The position numbers and the translations under genes are program-made. 52,439 nt of DNA. Origin: Fuerstiella sp. (GTDB lineage Bacteria > Planctomycetota > Planctomycetia > Planctomycetales > Planctomycetaceae). Shown here piece by piece: positions 18,744-27,598 of this stretch (its first letter is position 1; every line of letters starts with the position of its first letter). Where the stretch lies: NCBI GenBank assembly GCA_029247265.1, contig JAQWLN010000051.1, forward strand, positions 1 through 52,439, given 5' to 3'. Under the pieces are notes generated by a model. The model did not search any database and had not been told where the DNA came from. It was given only the letters and a program-made list of their open reading frames with translations.

Positions 18744-21700
18744 TTATTCTGCCTTCGACGTCGTTATCGATTTTACGAAGGCAATGACATCCGCAAGGTC
18801 CTGAGGTTTCAGGTCTTTTTCGAGGCCCTCGGGCATCAGCGAGATGCCGCTGGCGATGAGTTCTTCGATGTTGCTGCGCAGTACTACGTCCTGTTTTGCT
18901 TCGGCTCGTTTCAAAGTGATGCTGTTGGCCGTTTCTGCGGCGATGATGCCGTTGAACGACCGCCCCTGTGCAGTCACAACGGTGTAGGTGTTGAAGTTGG
19001 GCTGAGCCTCGCGATTGGGATCAAGGATCGCCACCAACAGGTCGGCTTCCGATTTGTTTTTTACAGAGGCCAGGTCCGGAGCCACCTGATGTCCCACGTC
19101 GCCCACTTTGTGACAGGCGGAGCAGATCTTTTTAAAGATCTGTTGACCGTTGTCGGCTCGTCCCTGCAGGCGCAGAACATGCTGATGGTCCGCGACGACC
19201 TGTGAGCGATTGGTGACAACTTCCGAGCCAAACAACTTGCTGCTTCGCGATTTTATCGTGCCGTCACGATGTGACAGCAGCACCTGTTTGTGGTCCCGTC
19301 CAATGTCCCCGCGTTTGACACTGCCGTCCTCCACTGCACTCAATAACGCCCGTGTTCGAGGTGTCGTTGACATCAACGCATCTGCAACGTTTCGACGAAT
19401 CTGCGGGCTGTAGCTTTGCCAGCCGGTCAGCAGTATTTCCGGCACGCGATCTGATTGATGAAGTGCCAGAGCGTTTACTGCGGCCAACTGCAGTCGCTGA
19501 GATGTGCGTGAAGAAAGAAAATCCGGCAGGTAAAGTGCGGCCGTAGCGAAATCGGCGTAGGCCAGAAGCTGGATGGCATGCTGACGGTCGGCTTCAGTCT
19601 GACTGTTGTCGCTGGCGGATCTGGCAGCTCGGTCGAAGAGATGTTGCACTTGATGTTTCAGTGTCGACGATACGGCGTCATTGGCAAGCAGTGATGTGAC
19701 TGAAGCCCCTCGCCGACTGAGTCCTTCTCCCAGCGCTGCAAGGGCGAGCTGTTGTGTTGCCAGCGAATAGGAGTCGCTGGTGACTGTTGTGAGCAGCGTC
19801 AGTGACTGAGACGCATCCGGGTTGGCTCCCATGATCAAGCCCAGTTCAGAAATGATGCTGCGAACGTGATTCTGAGTTGTTGTGGCGGGATCTGCCAGCA
19901 GCGCTGCGGCCAACTGGTCGGCGTTCCGGCCCATTGACGACAGCAACGCGGTTCTGATGTCCCGGTCGTTTTGCGGATCCTTTGCCAGCACCGTAAGTGC
20001 ATCGACCGCAGCGGGAGCAGAGGATTCACCGAGCGAAAATGCTAATTGAAACCGGACGTGTTCGCTTTCGTCGTGGCATAACGGAAGTAGATCTTTCAGC
20101 AGGTTTGGAGATTCCCGCAGAAATCGTTCTGACAGTCGCACCGCGTGAGTTCGTACGCGGGCATGTGTGTCCGACAGTCCTTCTTCAACATGCTGTGGTG
20201 TTAAAGCGTTAATTGCATCCAGTGTACACAGACAGTGCATGCGACCCTGCGGCGTTTTTGCTTCTGCCAGGAATGATTCCACCAGAGGGACCGTGTCCGG
20301 GTCCTGCCGCTCCCACAGGAGTCGCTGAGCGGTATCGCGGTTCCAGCTGTTGTTGGAGTCCAGTTGCCGGACCAGATCCTGATTGCTCAGTGTTCCGATC
20401 TTCGGCGGACGAATTCGTTTCATGTCAGGACTGACCAGCCGATAAATCCGGCCTCGGTCATGACCGCTGGTCAGATACAGAAACTTCTTGATCTCGTCGG
20501 GAATTGAATAGGGATGTTCGACGGTTTCGCGATACATATCCAGGACGTATAACGTGCCGTCCGGAGCGTTGACAAAGTTGACGGGCCGAAACCAGTTGTC
20601 CGAACAGGCCAGAAACTCCTGGCCTGCGTCCGCGCGCTCAGCTCGATACACAATGCTGTCTGTGTTCAGGGTCTTGCGGTGGACAAGGTTTCCACCAACG
20701 TCACCGACAAACGCGTTGCCTCGATATTCGAGCGGATAAGCATTGCCTCGATAGATGGTAATGCCCGTTGCAGATGTGAAATATCCTTCGGGGTATTCAG
20801 TCGGTACGGCACCTTTTTTCTTTGTGGGATCCAGGGGGATGAATTCCCAGCCGCCATCGTCGTTGATGATCAGCTTGTAGCCCTTGTCGGCGGCCCGCCA
20901 CTTCTGACGCACGATCCGCCATGGTTCCGGTGGACTGATTCTGAACACCTGAGCGCTCGCGCCATCGGCGGCAATGCTGCGAATCAGACCGGATGCGATC
21001 AGGTACGGATTGCGAGCCAGATAGCCCTGAGGGAAAACGACCTGTTGAATATGGTTACTGTTGCTGCACACGAATCGAGTGCCCCAGTCGTCCATGGAAT
21101 GACCAAACTGAAGTCCCCCCGTGACCGATTCAAACGTTTCTGTTTTGGGGTCAAACCGCAGATCAACGCCGCCTCGAACGGTCAGCGGTTTGCCTCGATG
21201 CAGAATGGTTTTGGGATTCCGGCCGGCTGCGAAGTAAATTCGATTGTCGAGTCCCCATTGCAGTCCGTTGGTGACCGCCTGGACGTTGTCACGTCCGAAG
21301 CCGGACAGGACGACCTCTCGAGTGTCAGCTTTGCTGTCACCGTCTGTATCCTTGAGGTAGTACAGAAACTGAGGAGCGATGACAAAGACGCCGCCGTTGT
21401 AGCAGCAGATCGACGTCGGCCAGCTGATGCCTTCAGCAAAAACAACGCTGTGATTCATGCGTCCGTCGCCATTGGTGTCTTCCAGCAGACGAATGATCCC
21501 CGCGTTTTTTTTTCCGCCTCCGTTTGGATTCAATTTTGTCGGTTCCTGCGAGAACGGGTAGCCGTGCATTTCGGCAACGAACATCCGGCCGAACTGGTCA
21601 AAGCAGGCGGCCACTGGGTCACCGGTTAGGGGTTCGGCCGCCACCAGCTCCAGACTGAATCCGTTGGCCAGCCGAAACGTCTTCAACGCATCGTCAGAGT

Positions 21701-21863
21701 CAGTATGCGGAATCCGGGGCATATCTGCGGCGGTCACGGTGCGACTGACTTCGTCGCCGCTGGCGGCGCTCAACGAAACGATGATCCACGTAGAACAAAC
21801 GACAGGAACGAAGAACGTTCGTGTGCACCATCGGAATTGTTCTGGCCAAAGTGTTGGAAGCAT
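18744..21863 (-). CDS. PVC-type haem-binding dehydrogenase (membrane-bound dehydrogenase domain, HEAT, cytochrome c)
   Basis: The product has 1039 residues. It has a signal peptide (residues about 15-35), then a six-bladed propeller-like 'membrane-bound dehydrogenase' domain (about 60-470) with sorbosone-dehydrogenase-like features: FDQFGRMFVAEMHGYP, VIAPQFLYYLKDTDGD and ADAGQEFLACSDNWFRPVNF. Asp-rich repeats such as EDTNGDGRM and KDTDGDSKAD suggest calcium sites. An alpha-helical HEAT region follows (about 500-850). The C-terminal cytochrome c domain has the haem site CSACH and distal Met in SLMPEGL. The protein is expected to be periplasmic and to oxidise a sugar-like substrate while passing electrons to the attached haem; the true substrate is unknown. 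A second protein of this type lies at 42558-46109. Confidence 0.88.
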   Translation of the reverse strand: MLPTLWPEQFRWCTRTFFVPVVCSTWIIVSLSAASGDEVSRTVTAADMPRIPHTDSDDALKTFRLANGFSLELVAAEPLTGDPVAACFDQFGRMFVAEMHGYPFSQEPTKLNPNGGGKKNAGIIRLLEDTNGDGRMNHSVVFAEGISWPTSICCYNGGVFVIAPQFLYYLKDTDGDSKADTREVVLSGFGRDNVQAVTNGLQWGLDNRIYFAAGRNPKTILHRGKPLTVRGGVDLRFDPKTETFESVTGGLQFGHSMDDWGTRFVCSNSNHIQQVVFPQGYLARNPYLIASGLIRSIAADGASAQVFRISPPEPWRIVRQKWRAADKGYKLIINDDGGWEFIPLDPTKKKGAVPTEYPEGYFTSATGITIYRGNAYPLEYRGNAFVGDVGGNLVHRKTLNTDSIVYRAERADAGQEFLACSDNWFRPVNFVNAPDGTLYVLDMYRETVEHPYSIPDEIKKFLYLTSGHDRGRIYRLVSPDMKRIRPPKIGTLSNQDLVRQLDSNNSWNRDTAQRLLWERQDPDTVPLVESFLAEAKTPQGRMHCLCTLDAINALTPQHVEEGLSDTHARVRTHAVRLSERFLRESPNLLKDLLPLCHDESEHVRFQLAFSLGESSAPAAVDALTVLAKDPQNDRDIRTALLSSMGRNADQLAAALLADPATTTQNHVRSIISELGLIMGANPDASQSLTLLTTVTSDSYSLATQQLALAALGEGLSRRGASVTSLLANDAVSSTLKHQVQHLFDRAARSASDNSQTEADRQHAIQLLAYADFATAALYLPDFLSSRTSQRLQLAAVNALALHQSDRVPEILLTGWQSYSPQIRRNVADALMSTTPRTRALLSAVEDGSVKRGDIGRDHKQVLLSHRDGTIKSRSSKLFGSEVVTNRSQVVADHQHVLRLQGRADNGQQIFKKICSACHKVGDVGHQVAPDLASVKNKSEADLLVAILDPNREAQPNFNTYTVVTAQGRSFNGIIAAETANSITLKRAEAKQDVVLRSNIEELIASGISLMPEGLEKDLKPQDLADVIAFVKSITTSKAE

Positions 21864-22080
21864 GGCACCACATTTCTCTGACAGGGTTCAGAGACCCTGG
21901 TTTCCTGACCCGGAAATCCAGGTCGTAATGAATTCAGTCAATGGATACGGCACGGCGACAAAAGATTCGTGTTACAGCAGGTGCGGCCGAAGAAGCACGA
22001 CGTCACGGTTGCCAAATGAGCATGATATCCGCGCACCCGGGTACAATGTAAAGCTTAGCGTGTGCTGGCCGCGATGGAAA

Positions 22081-22470
22081 TCAGCTGCGGCTGAAGGCCT
22101 GTGCCGTGTCGATTTCGTACCCGTCCACGAATTCCTTCTGAAAGTCGTAGACGTCAACGAAATCTTCCAGGTGATCGTCATCCGTTCTGCGCATCTCGCC
22201 CGCTTCGATCAGCTCAAAGACGATCTTGCCGAAGTCTTCTGTGCCGGTAATGCCCCAGTCAGAAAAAACCGTGATGGTCATCAGGCCGAAGTGTTCCAGA
22301 GCGAGTTCCTGAACGCCTCTCAGCAATTCGCGTGCTGACACATGTCCGGTGTTTTCATTGCTGCGGTCCCGGCCGAGATTCTCCTGCGCATGTCGGAGCG
22401 CGGAAAACACGAATTGATATGCATTCGCGTGGTAAGTGCGTTGGCTGGATGACTTTTGGACAAGCGTCAT
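22081..22470 (-). CDS. Minf_1886 family protein
   Basis: This 129-residue soluble protein starts at the ATG at 22470; the frame is open to 22524, but the extra residues look non-coding. It matches the small conserved Minf_1886 family common in planctomycetes and Verrucomicrobia, with YQFVFSALRHAQENLG, HVSARELLRGVQELAL and a C-terminal acidic FVDVYDFQKEFVDGYEI. The function is unknown. It lies 88 bases downstream of the RicT-like gene on the same strand, so the two are probably co-transcribed. Confidence 0.8.
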   Translation of the reverse strand: MTLVQKSSSQRTYHANAYQFVFSALRHAQENLGRDRSNENTGHVSARELLRGVQELALEHFGLMTITVFSDWGITGTEDFGKIVFELIEAGEMRRTDDDHLEDFVDVYDFQKEFVDGYEIDTAQAFSRS

Positions 22471-22558
22471 GAAGAGGGTCTCGTGACAACCTGGAAAACG
22501 AAATGCGGGAAACACCCAGCCCATGATAATACAATCTCCGGAGGCTCGACAGAAGCCC

Positions 22559-23473
22559 CTATTCCGGATTTTGCTCGGGTTCGGACGGTGACGGATCTTT
22601 CCGGCCGTGATTTCCTCGCGAGACGACCGTAACGATATCGGATTGATCCATCATCACGCGCCGACCATCCTCCAAACTAATCAAAAGTTTTCGAACAAGC
22701 AGCTCCTGGGCGATAACCCTTCCCTGGCCCTCCCGGGTGACCACGGTTGCGCCAACCTTCGGCAATTCTTTGCGGTGAGCTTCGTAGGTGTCGTATTCGT
22801 AACGCAGACAGCACTTCAGGCGTCCACAACGCCCCGAGATTTTGTTGGGGTCCAGAGTGGCCTTCTGCATCTTGGCCATCTTCATGGATACGGGGGGCAT
22901 TTCCCGCAGGTGCGTGTTACAGCACACCGGCTTTCCGCAGTCTCCGTAATCCGCAAGAAGTCGCGCTTCATCGCGAATGCCAATCTGCCGCATTTCGATG
23001 CGGGTGTTGAACTTCCTTGCCATGGATTTGACAAGCTCTCGAAAGTCCACCCGTTTTTCGGCAAGATAGTAGAAGACAATCCGTTCGCCGCCAAATACCT
23101 GTTCGACGTCAACAAGCTGCATCTGCAGTTTGTCGTCATTGATCATTTTCTGCCCGTCGGCGAAGAACGTTTTTTCTCTCTCCGACACTTCCTCCTGCGA
23201 TCGCCGGTCCTCGTCCGTGGGCAGCCGCAGAATTCGACCGGTGACGACATTTTTGCCTAGCCACTTTGCACTGTTTTCACTGGCCTCGCACAGAACAGTG
23301 CCCCATTCCACGCCCCGATTGGAGCGTATGACGACGTCGTAGCCGCGGCGAATCGTGTGCTGTCTCTTCGACGAAAACTCGCCCAGATGTCGCATCGTCC
23401 CGTAACGCACCACATAGGATGGTGGTTCCTGGTGAGAGGGTAATTTGGGCGACTGTTTCAGATCGGTCGACAT
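22559..23473 (-). CDS. ricT: PSP1 domain protein (RicT/YaaT-like)
   Basis: The product has 304 residues. The PSP1 domain is plain, with the cysteine-rich core CGKPVCCNTHL and SGRCGRLKCCLRYEYDTY that in Bacillus RicT helps bind iron-sulfur clusters in the RicA-RicF-RicT complex, which assists RNase Y. An N-terminal beta barrel (YDVVIRSNRGVEWGTV) and an FGGERIVFYYLAEKRVDF segment precede it. The C-terminal tail (about residues 255-304) is charged and probably flexible. It ends in TAG. Partners RicA and RicF are not in the window, so the role in RNA processing is by family only. Confidence 0.85.
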   Translation of the reverse strand: MSTDLKQSPKLPSHQEPPSYVVRYGTMRHLGEFSSKRQHTIRRGYDVVIRSNRGVEWGTVLCEASENSAKWLGKNVVTGRILRLPTDEDRRSQEEVSEREKTFFADGQKMINDDKLQMQLVDVEQVFGGERIVFYYLAEKRVDFRELVKSMARKFNTRIEMRQIGIRDEARLLADYGDCGKPVCCNTHLREMPPVSMKMAKMQKATLDPNKISGRCGRLKCCLRYEYDTYEAHRKELPKVGATVVTREGQGRVIAQELLVRKLLISLEDGRRVMMDQSDIVTVVSRGNHGRKDPSPSEPEQNPE

Positions 23474-23922
23474 GCGTACGTATGCAATTTCCAGAAAGAC
23501 AGAACAGGAACGCAGTATAGTCGCACGTGTGGTCGGTTGAACAGTCAGCCGCAGATGCCTGCGTCTGAAGTGTTCAATGTGACCGATCTGCCATCAACAG
23601 ATGTGTGTGTTGGTCTGTCGTTTGGCGAGCGATTTCGCTGTTGCATGCAGAAAATCAGCGGCCCTGTTCGGCCTGGATTGCTGAGACTCTGACCGACGAA
23701 GCTGGTTCTCTGTTTCGGTTGCCCTGTGCCTCCGCCGGTGTGGTGTGCATGTTTTCTCATCCAACGCGATCCCGTGTCCATCGATCCTCGTCGTGCTGCC
23801 GCAGCAATCAGCGACCGATGAAAGCAATTCCTGAGTGCAGCAGAAAACGTACTGGTAGTGCACGAAGTTGGCGATGAAACGGCGTCAGGCAATGATCCGG
23901 AACGAAGCCCGAAGCACCTGAT
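23474..23922. other. Intergenic region
   Basis: This 449-base gap lies between the RicT-like gene start and the end of the HTH-EIIA gene. Open frames exist on both strands but none looks like protein. I see no clear repeat or terminator. Confidence 0.35.
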
Positions 23923-24627
23923 TTATTCGCCAAGCGCGGCGTCGGCTTCGATGATCACGTGATAGGCGTCGATGCTGATTTCCGCGGCGCGCAGGTCATC
24001 CAGAAAACCGGGAGTCTGGAACAGGCGTCCCAGTCGGGCAAGAATCTTCAGGTGCGTGTTACTGTCTCGGGACAGCACCAGAAAGAACATGTCTGTCAGC
24101 TGTCGCCGAGGGCCGCCAAACGGAATGCCGGACAGTGTGCGACCGAACGCAATCAGTGGCTCGCCCAGCGCATCGGGCATTCGGCTTTGCGGATGGGGCA
24201 CCGCGACGCCGCCGTCGAAGCCGGTGGAAGCGAAGTTCTCTCGTTGTCGAACGGCCTGAAGAATGGCAGACGAATCGAATACCTGCCATGTGCGGCCCGC
24301 GGTTTCCACCAGCTGCTTCAGCACCGAAGGTTTGGTTCCGGCGTCCAGAGGCACTTCCACGAGATCGGGATGCAGCAGACTGCTGACTGGCGAGTGCGAC
24401 GCAACCTCAACTGAGTGCTGAGACCGTTCCAGAACAGCCAGATCGGCCTGATTGAACTGAGGGATTTCCTGCTCCAGCCAGTTCGTGATTTCCGTCTTGT
24501 TGAACCGCCACTCACCCGCAACACGTCGGCCCGGAATGTGTCCGCGGCTTACCTGTTTCTCGACAAGGCGGCGTTCTTTGCCGAGCTGACGAGTCAGCTC
24601 TTCCATTGTGTAATAGTCACGAGACAT
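23923..24627 (-). CDS. HTH - PTS EIIA (PtsN-like) fusion protein
   Basis: The product has 234 residues. Residues 1-55 are an excisionase/MerR-like DNA-binding helix-turn-helix (YYTMEELTRQLGKERRLVEK and GEWRFNKTEITNWL). Residues about 80-230 are a PTS EIIA domain of the mannitol/fructose/nitrogen class: FDGGVAVPHPQ contains the phosphorylatable His. FGRTLSGIPFGG and DMFFLVLSRDSNTHLKILARL complete the fold. Phosphorylation state probably controls DNA binding or partner binding, linking carbon or nitrogen status to gene expression; that role is inferred. No PTS transport subunit is nearby. A GGAGG ribosome site sits ten bases before the start and can be masked by a hairpin. Confidence 0.87.
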   Translation of the reverse strand: MSRDYYTMEELTRQLGKERRLVEKQVSRGHIPGRRVAGEWRFNKTEITNWLEQEIPQFNQADLAVLERSQHSVEVASHSPVSSLLHPDLVEVPLDAGTKPSVLKQLVETAGRTWQVFDSSAILQAVRQRENFASTGFDGGVAVPHPQSRMPDALGEPLIAFGRTLSGIPFGGPRRQLTDMFFLVLSRDSNTHLKILARLGRLFQTPGFLDDLRAAEISIDAYHVIIEADAALGE

Positions 24628-24636
24628 GGCTTGGGA

Positions 24637-24653
24637 ACCTCCACGATGGAGGT
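24637..24653 (-). promoter_or_regulatory. Hairpin masking the Shine-Dalgarno of the HTH-EIIA gene
   Basis: On the minus strand ACCTCCA pairs perfectly with TGGAGGT across a three-base loop, and the 3' arm contains the GGAGG ribosome site that lies ten bases before the ATG at 24627. Folding would hide the site, so translation could depend on opening the stem. Clear Shine-Dalgarno sequences are uncommon in this window, which makes this one notable. Confidence 0.55.
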
Positions 24654-24779
24654 GTCATACACCCGGATACCGGTCAGAAAAGGTGGACGAAACGTTTCGC
24701 ACACGCAATTCGAAAATGACCGTCACGCCGGACGCGATATAAGGTTAGTGCTGGTCCCCAGTAGGGAATGTCAGCAGAA

Positions 24780-24860
24780 CGGGGGGAGGCAGGCCTAAGT
24801 ACTATCCCAGTCGCAGTACGGCCGGGAGGCCCTTCTGGTCTTAGGCAGGACACCCCACTC
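24780..24860 (-). ncRNA. Candidate structured leader RNA (three-way junction)
   Basis: Read on the minus strand, GCCTAAG and CTTAGGC form a closing stem of seven pairs. Inside it lie two hairpins, GGCC-TCCC-GGCC and GTACT with AGTAC around an eleven-base loop. GGGG and CCCC tracts can extend the base. It lies about 150 bases upstream of the HTH-EIIA gene and has no U-tract, so it is not a plain terminator. Identification as an RNA rests on pairing alone. The rest of 24628-25006 holds no gene. Confidence 0.3.
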
Positions 24861-25006
24861 TAACGCGAATTATCGACCGTTCTAACATTGTTTCGTTAAG
24901 AATAGGCAGATTTTGCTGATTATTCTCGCGAATCTCGAGGTCCGTCGACGGAGTGAAAACAACACCATTCGATGCGATAATCGTCCAGTTACGCAGCGAT
25001 TGGGGC

Positions 25007-27043
25007 TTATTTCAGCCGATGCAGCTCCAGTTTTTGGACTCGGCATTCGGGATGCTGGAGGACCCACTCGGCCGAGAACAAATTGTACAGCACCACTTCG
25101 CTGGGAACGAAATGGAAATCTGTGACGTGCTGAAATCGATATTGCTGATCAGCCCAGTCGTTCAGCATGCCTGGCGTACGCAGTGCGTTTGGTCCAATGA
25201 TCAGATACGTTGGCAACTTCTTTCCCGCCAGAGAGGCTGAATCAAAAGCCACATCCTGAACAGGCGAGACATTTAATCCTGCTGTGTGAAGATGCCCCAG
25301 GACGGCGGGTTCGCCGTAGGCATAGACAGCGCATGTGGGGCGAGACACCTCGGCCAGCGGAACGTTGGTGTTGAAGGAGGATACGATTTTTTGTTCCAGT
25401 TGGTTGAGACTGGTTGGGACCGCGCCTTGTGCGTTGTTGTCGTCATCCTCCGGATCCGGACTGATGATGGTGTTTGTCGGAAGTACTTTTGGAGGATTGG
25501 CATCCTCGTATTCGCCCGCAACATCCTGAAGCACGACGCTGGCGAGATGCCACGACGCATCGCGGAGAGAAGTTCGGTTCTGCCAGACCAGCGGGCGTCG
25601 AAGTTCTCCGGCGCCCGTGATCGTAATGGCAACGGCGACTAAGACCATTCCCGTCACCAGCCGTTTCATAACGGCCTGCTGCCTGGTGACGGCTATGCCG
25701 TTGCCGCGTCGAGCCACATTGATGGTCGCTTCCATCCACCATGTCGTTCCCGCCGCTGCCGCCAGCCAGATCGCAGCCAGCAGCGGCAGAGACAATCGCG
25801 GGAATGGATGGTACATCGGGGTCGTCAGCAACATGCCGCTGAACCACGCCACCAGAATACAACTGCTCAGTGCCGGATCGATGCTGGCCGCGCTGTTCAG
25901 GTCTGCATCGTAAAACGGTGACGCTCCTGCGACAGGGGCAGACCGATCATTGGTCACGCTGCGACGGTAAAGCTCCTGCAGCGTGGGCCATAGAAAAATG
26001 CCCGCCATGCCACCGATGGCAAGACACGTCAGTATTCCGGCTGTGCCGATCCCTGCTGCCACCACGGCAAGGACGACCGCCGACGCTGCAAACCGGCCCA
26101 ATATGGCGGGCGATGGAAATGCAGCAGCTGCCGTATTGTCGGTGCCATCTACAGCGGCGTTCCACGTGGAACGCTTTAGTTCTATCCAGCGGCGACTGCC
26201 TGCAGCCAGCAAGCCAAGTCCAATGGATGCGGGGCCCAGCCAGCTGTCGAACCGAAAGTGATAGAGCATATGACTGGCCAGTCTGTTCTGCCATCCGTCC
26301 AGGCCGATCAGGTATCCACCGTGGTTTGCTGCGACCGCTGCGTATCCGCCGACATTGTTGAGTATCAGATACCATGGCAGCCATACGACAATTGCTGTCC
26401 CGACGGTGCTGCCCAGCAACTTTGTCAGTTCCAATGCGGACATCTCCCGACGTCCGGTCAGGATCCACCAGAGCCCTGTGCCACTCACAAGGATCGCCAA
26501 CGCCAGCCAGCCGGTGTATTTGGTCCACCAGGCGATGCCCACGCACAGTCCGGCAAAGGCCATGGTGCGAACGGAACGTGATTGAAGTCCTTTCATTCCG
26601 ACGCCGACCGCCAGGGATGTCCAGAACAGCACCGGCACGTCGGTCATCGCCATTCGTGAAAACAGAATGTGAAAGTCGCTGAGTCCCACCACGTAGACCA
26701 GCAGCAGTCCCGCTGCCTGTCCGAACATGGAACGCCCCAGCCACCACAGCAGCAGGATCGTCAGGCTCCCCAGCAGCATCGACGGCAGAAAGGGCGCTAC
26801 AGATGACAGAGCAGGAAACGCAGAAAATATCTGAATTGTCTTTTGCAGCAGGGGAGGAGCATACAGGTGACGCATCGGCCATGGCTGCCCCGCGGTGCTG
26901 TCGTACCATGTCGACGATGCGTAGACGCCTTCGTCGAAATGCTCAACGGCCAGCTGTTCGGTATGTAGTCCGCGGAACGCAATTCCCATCAGCAGGCCCA
27001 TGCCGACCAGCAGTAGTTCCTGTTTTGAATAGCGTCGGGTCAT
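25007..27043 (-). CDS. GT39-like membrane mannosyltransferase (ArnT/PMT type)
   Basis: The product has 678 residues from the ATG at 27043; the frame is open further to 27130, but the parS region begins there. It is a polytopic membrane protein with around eleven hydrophobic segments in the N-terminal two thirds and a soluble periplasmic C-terminal domain of about 150 residues. The acidic motif EHFDEGVYASS just after the first helix is the conserved catalytic Asp-Glu loop of lipid-linked sugar transferases (GT-C fold, dolichyl- or polyprenyl-phosphate-mannose using). The acceptor is unknown. A perfect parS-like palindrome lies inside the coding sequence at 26157. Confidence 0.78.
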   Translation of the reverse strand: MTRRYSKQELLLVGMGLLMGIAFRGLHTEQLAVEHFDEGVYASSTWYDSTAGQPWPMRHLYAPPLLQKTIQIFSAFPALSSVAPFLPSMLLGSLTILLLWWLGRSMFGQAAGLLLVYVVGLSDFHILFSRMAMTDVPVLFWTSLAVGVGMKGLQSRSVRTMAFAGLCVGIAWWTKYTGWLALAILVSGTGLWWILTGRREMSALELTKLLGSTVGTAIVVWLPWYLILNNVGGYAAVAANHGGYLIGLDGWQNRLASHMLYHFRFDSWLGPASIGLGLLAAGSRRWIELKRSTWNAAVDGTDNTAAAAFPSPAILGRFAASAVVLAVVAAGIGTAGILTCLAIGGMAGIFLWPTLQELYRRSVTNDRSAPVAGASPFYDADLNSAASIDPALSSCILVAWFSGMLLTTPMYHPFPRLSLPLLAAIWLAAAAGTTWWMEATINVARRGNGIAVTRQQAVMKRLVTGMVLVAVAITITGAGELRRPLVWQNRTSLRDASWHLASVVLQDVAGEYEDANPPKVLPTNTIISPDPEDDDNNAQGAVPTSLNQLEQKIVSSFNTNVPLAEVSRPTCAVYAYGEPAVLGHLHTAGLNVSPVQDVAFDSASLAGKKLPTYLIIGPNALRTPGMLNDWADQQYRFQHVTDFHFVPSEVVLYNLFSAEWVLQHPECRVQKLELHRLK
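26157..26174. other. parS: parS-like centromere site 1
   Basis: The sequence is the perfect 18-base palindrome GCGTTCCACGTGGAACGC. Its core GTTCCACGTGGAAC is the form used by parS sites of pseudomonads. It is inside the GT39-like gene, about 1 kb from three related sites. Confidence 0.65.
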
Positions 27044-27149
27044 GGTGGGCAGTGTGATCCGTGATTGATGAAGCGGGATCCTGGACGATGTGGCCCCGGA
27101 ATTCCAGTGGCATGGCAAAGCGGCTGCCATCCTTCTTCATTGATACGAA

Positions 27150-27165
27150 CATTTCCCGTGAAACG
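27150..27165. other. Degenerate parS-like site 2
   Basis: CATTTCCCGTGAAACG matches the right half of the parS consensus (GTGAAAC) fully and the left half with substitutions. It lies in the cluster but is the weakest of the four, so ParB binding is less certain. Confidence 0.4.
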
Positions 27166-27220
27166 TTGATGGCATCTGTTGCGGGCGGCCCGGACAGTCC
27201 AGGTTCTGAGTCTGTGGCAG

Positions 27221-27238
27221 ACGTTTCACGTGAAACGT
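27221..27238. other. parS: parS-like centromere site 3
   Basis: The 18-base sequence ACGTTTCACGTGAAACGT is perfectly palindromic, and its 14-base core GTTTCACGTGAAAC equals the universal bacterial parS core. It lies in the gap between the GT39-like gene and the small membrane gene. Confidence 0.8.
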
Positions 27239-27281
27239 CCCTGTCTGCTGCCGCTGTCTTCAGGCCGAATGATGATGTAAT

Positions 27282-27299
27282 GCGTTTCACGTGGAACGC
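27282..27299. other. parS: parS-like centromere site 4
   Basis: GCGTTTCACGTGGAACGC differs from a perfect palindrome at one base pair and from the parS core at one position. It is adjacent to the stop codon of the small membrane gene at 27300 and 43 bases from site 3. Confidence 0.72.
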
Positions 27300-27584
27300 T
27301 CAGGCCTCGGACTCCGGCTCAATCTGTCTGGCTTGCTCTGCTGCTTCGGCTTCCTGCTCTTTACGGACGACGTAGGCGTACAGCCATTTGCCCCATACAA
27401 AGTATTGCGCCACAAACAGCAGGCCCAGCACGACCAGTGTCAGGCCTAACATTCCGGCGCCGGGAAACACCATGCCCAGCAATCCAAAGAAACCGCCGCC
27501 GCAGACAAGACACAGAAACAATGCCGCAGAAACTGTCGGCGGGGCCGGCGCGGAGGGCTTCTTTTGTGGCAGACGAGGAGTCAT
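27300..27584 (-). CDS. Small two-helix membrane protein
   Basis: This 94-residue protein has a Pro-rich cytoplasmic start, two hydrophobic helices (ALFLCLVCGGGFFGLLGMV and MLGLTLVVLGLLFVAQYF) and a charged tail rich in Glu and Ala. The family is not recognised. It lies 14 bases downstream of the SRPBCC gene on the same strand and probably shares its transcript. Confidence 0.65.
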   Translation of the reverse strand: MTPRLPQKKPSAPAPPTVSAALFLCLVCGGGFFGLLGMVFPGAGMLGLTLVVLGLLFVAQYFVWGKWLYAYVVRKEQEAEAAEQARQIEPESEA

Positions 27585-27598
27585 CGATCGGCCCTTCG

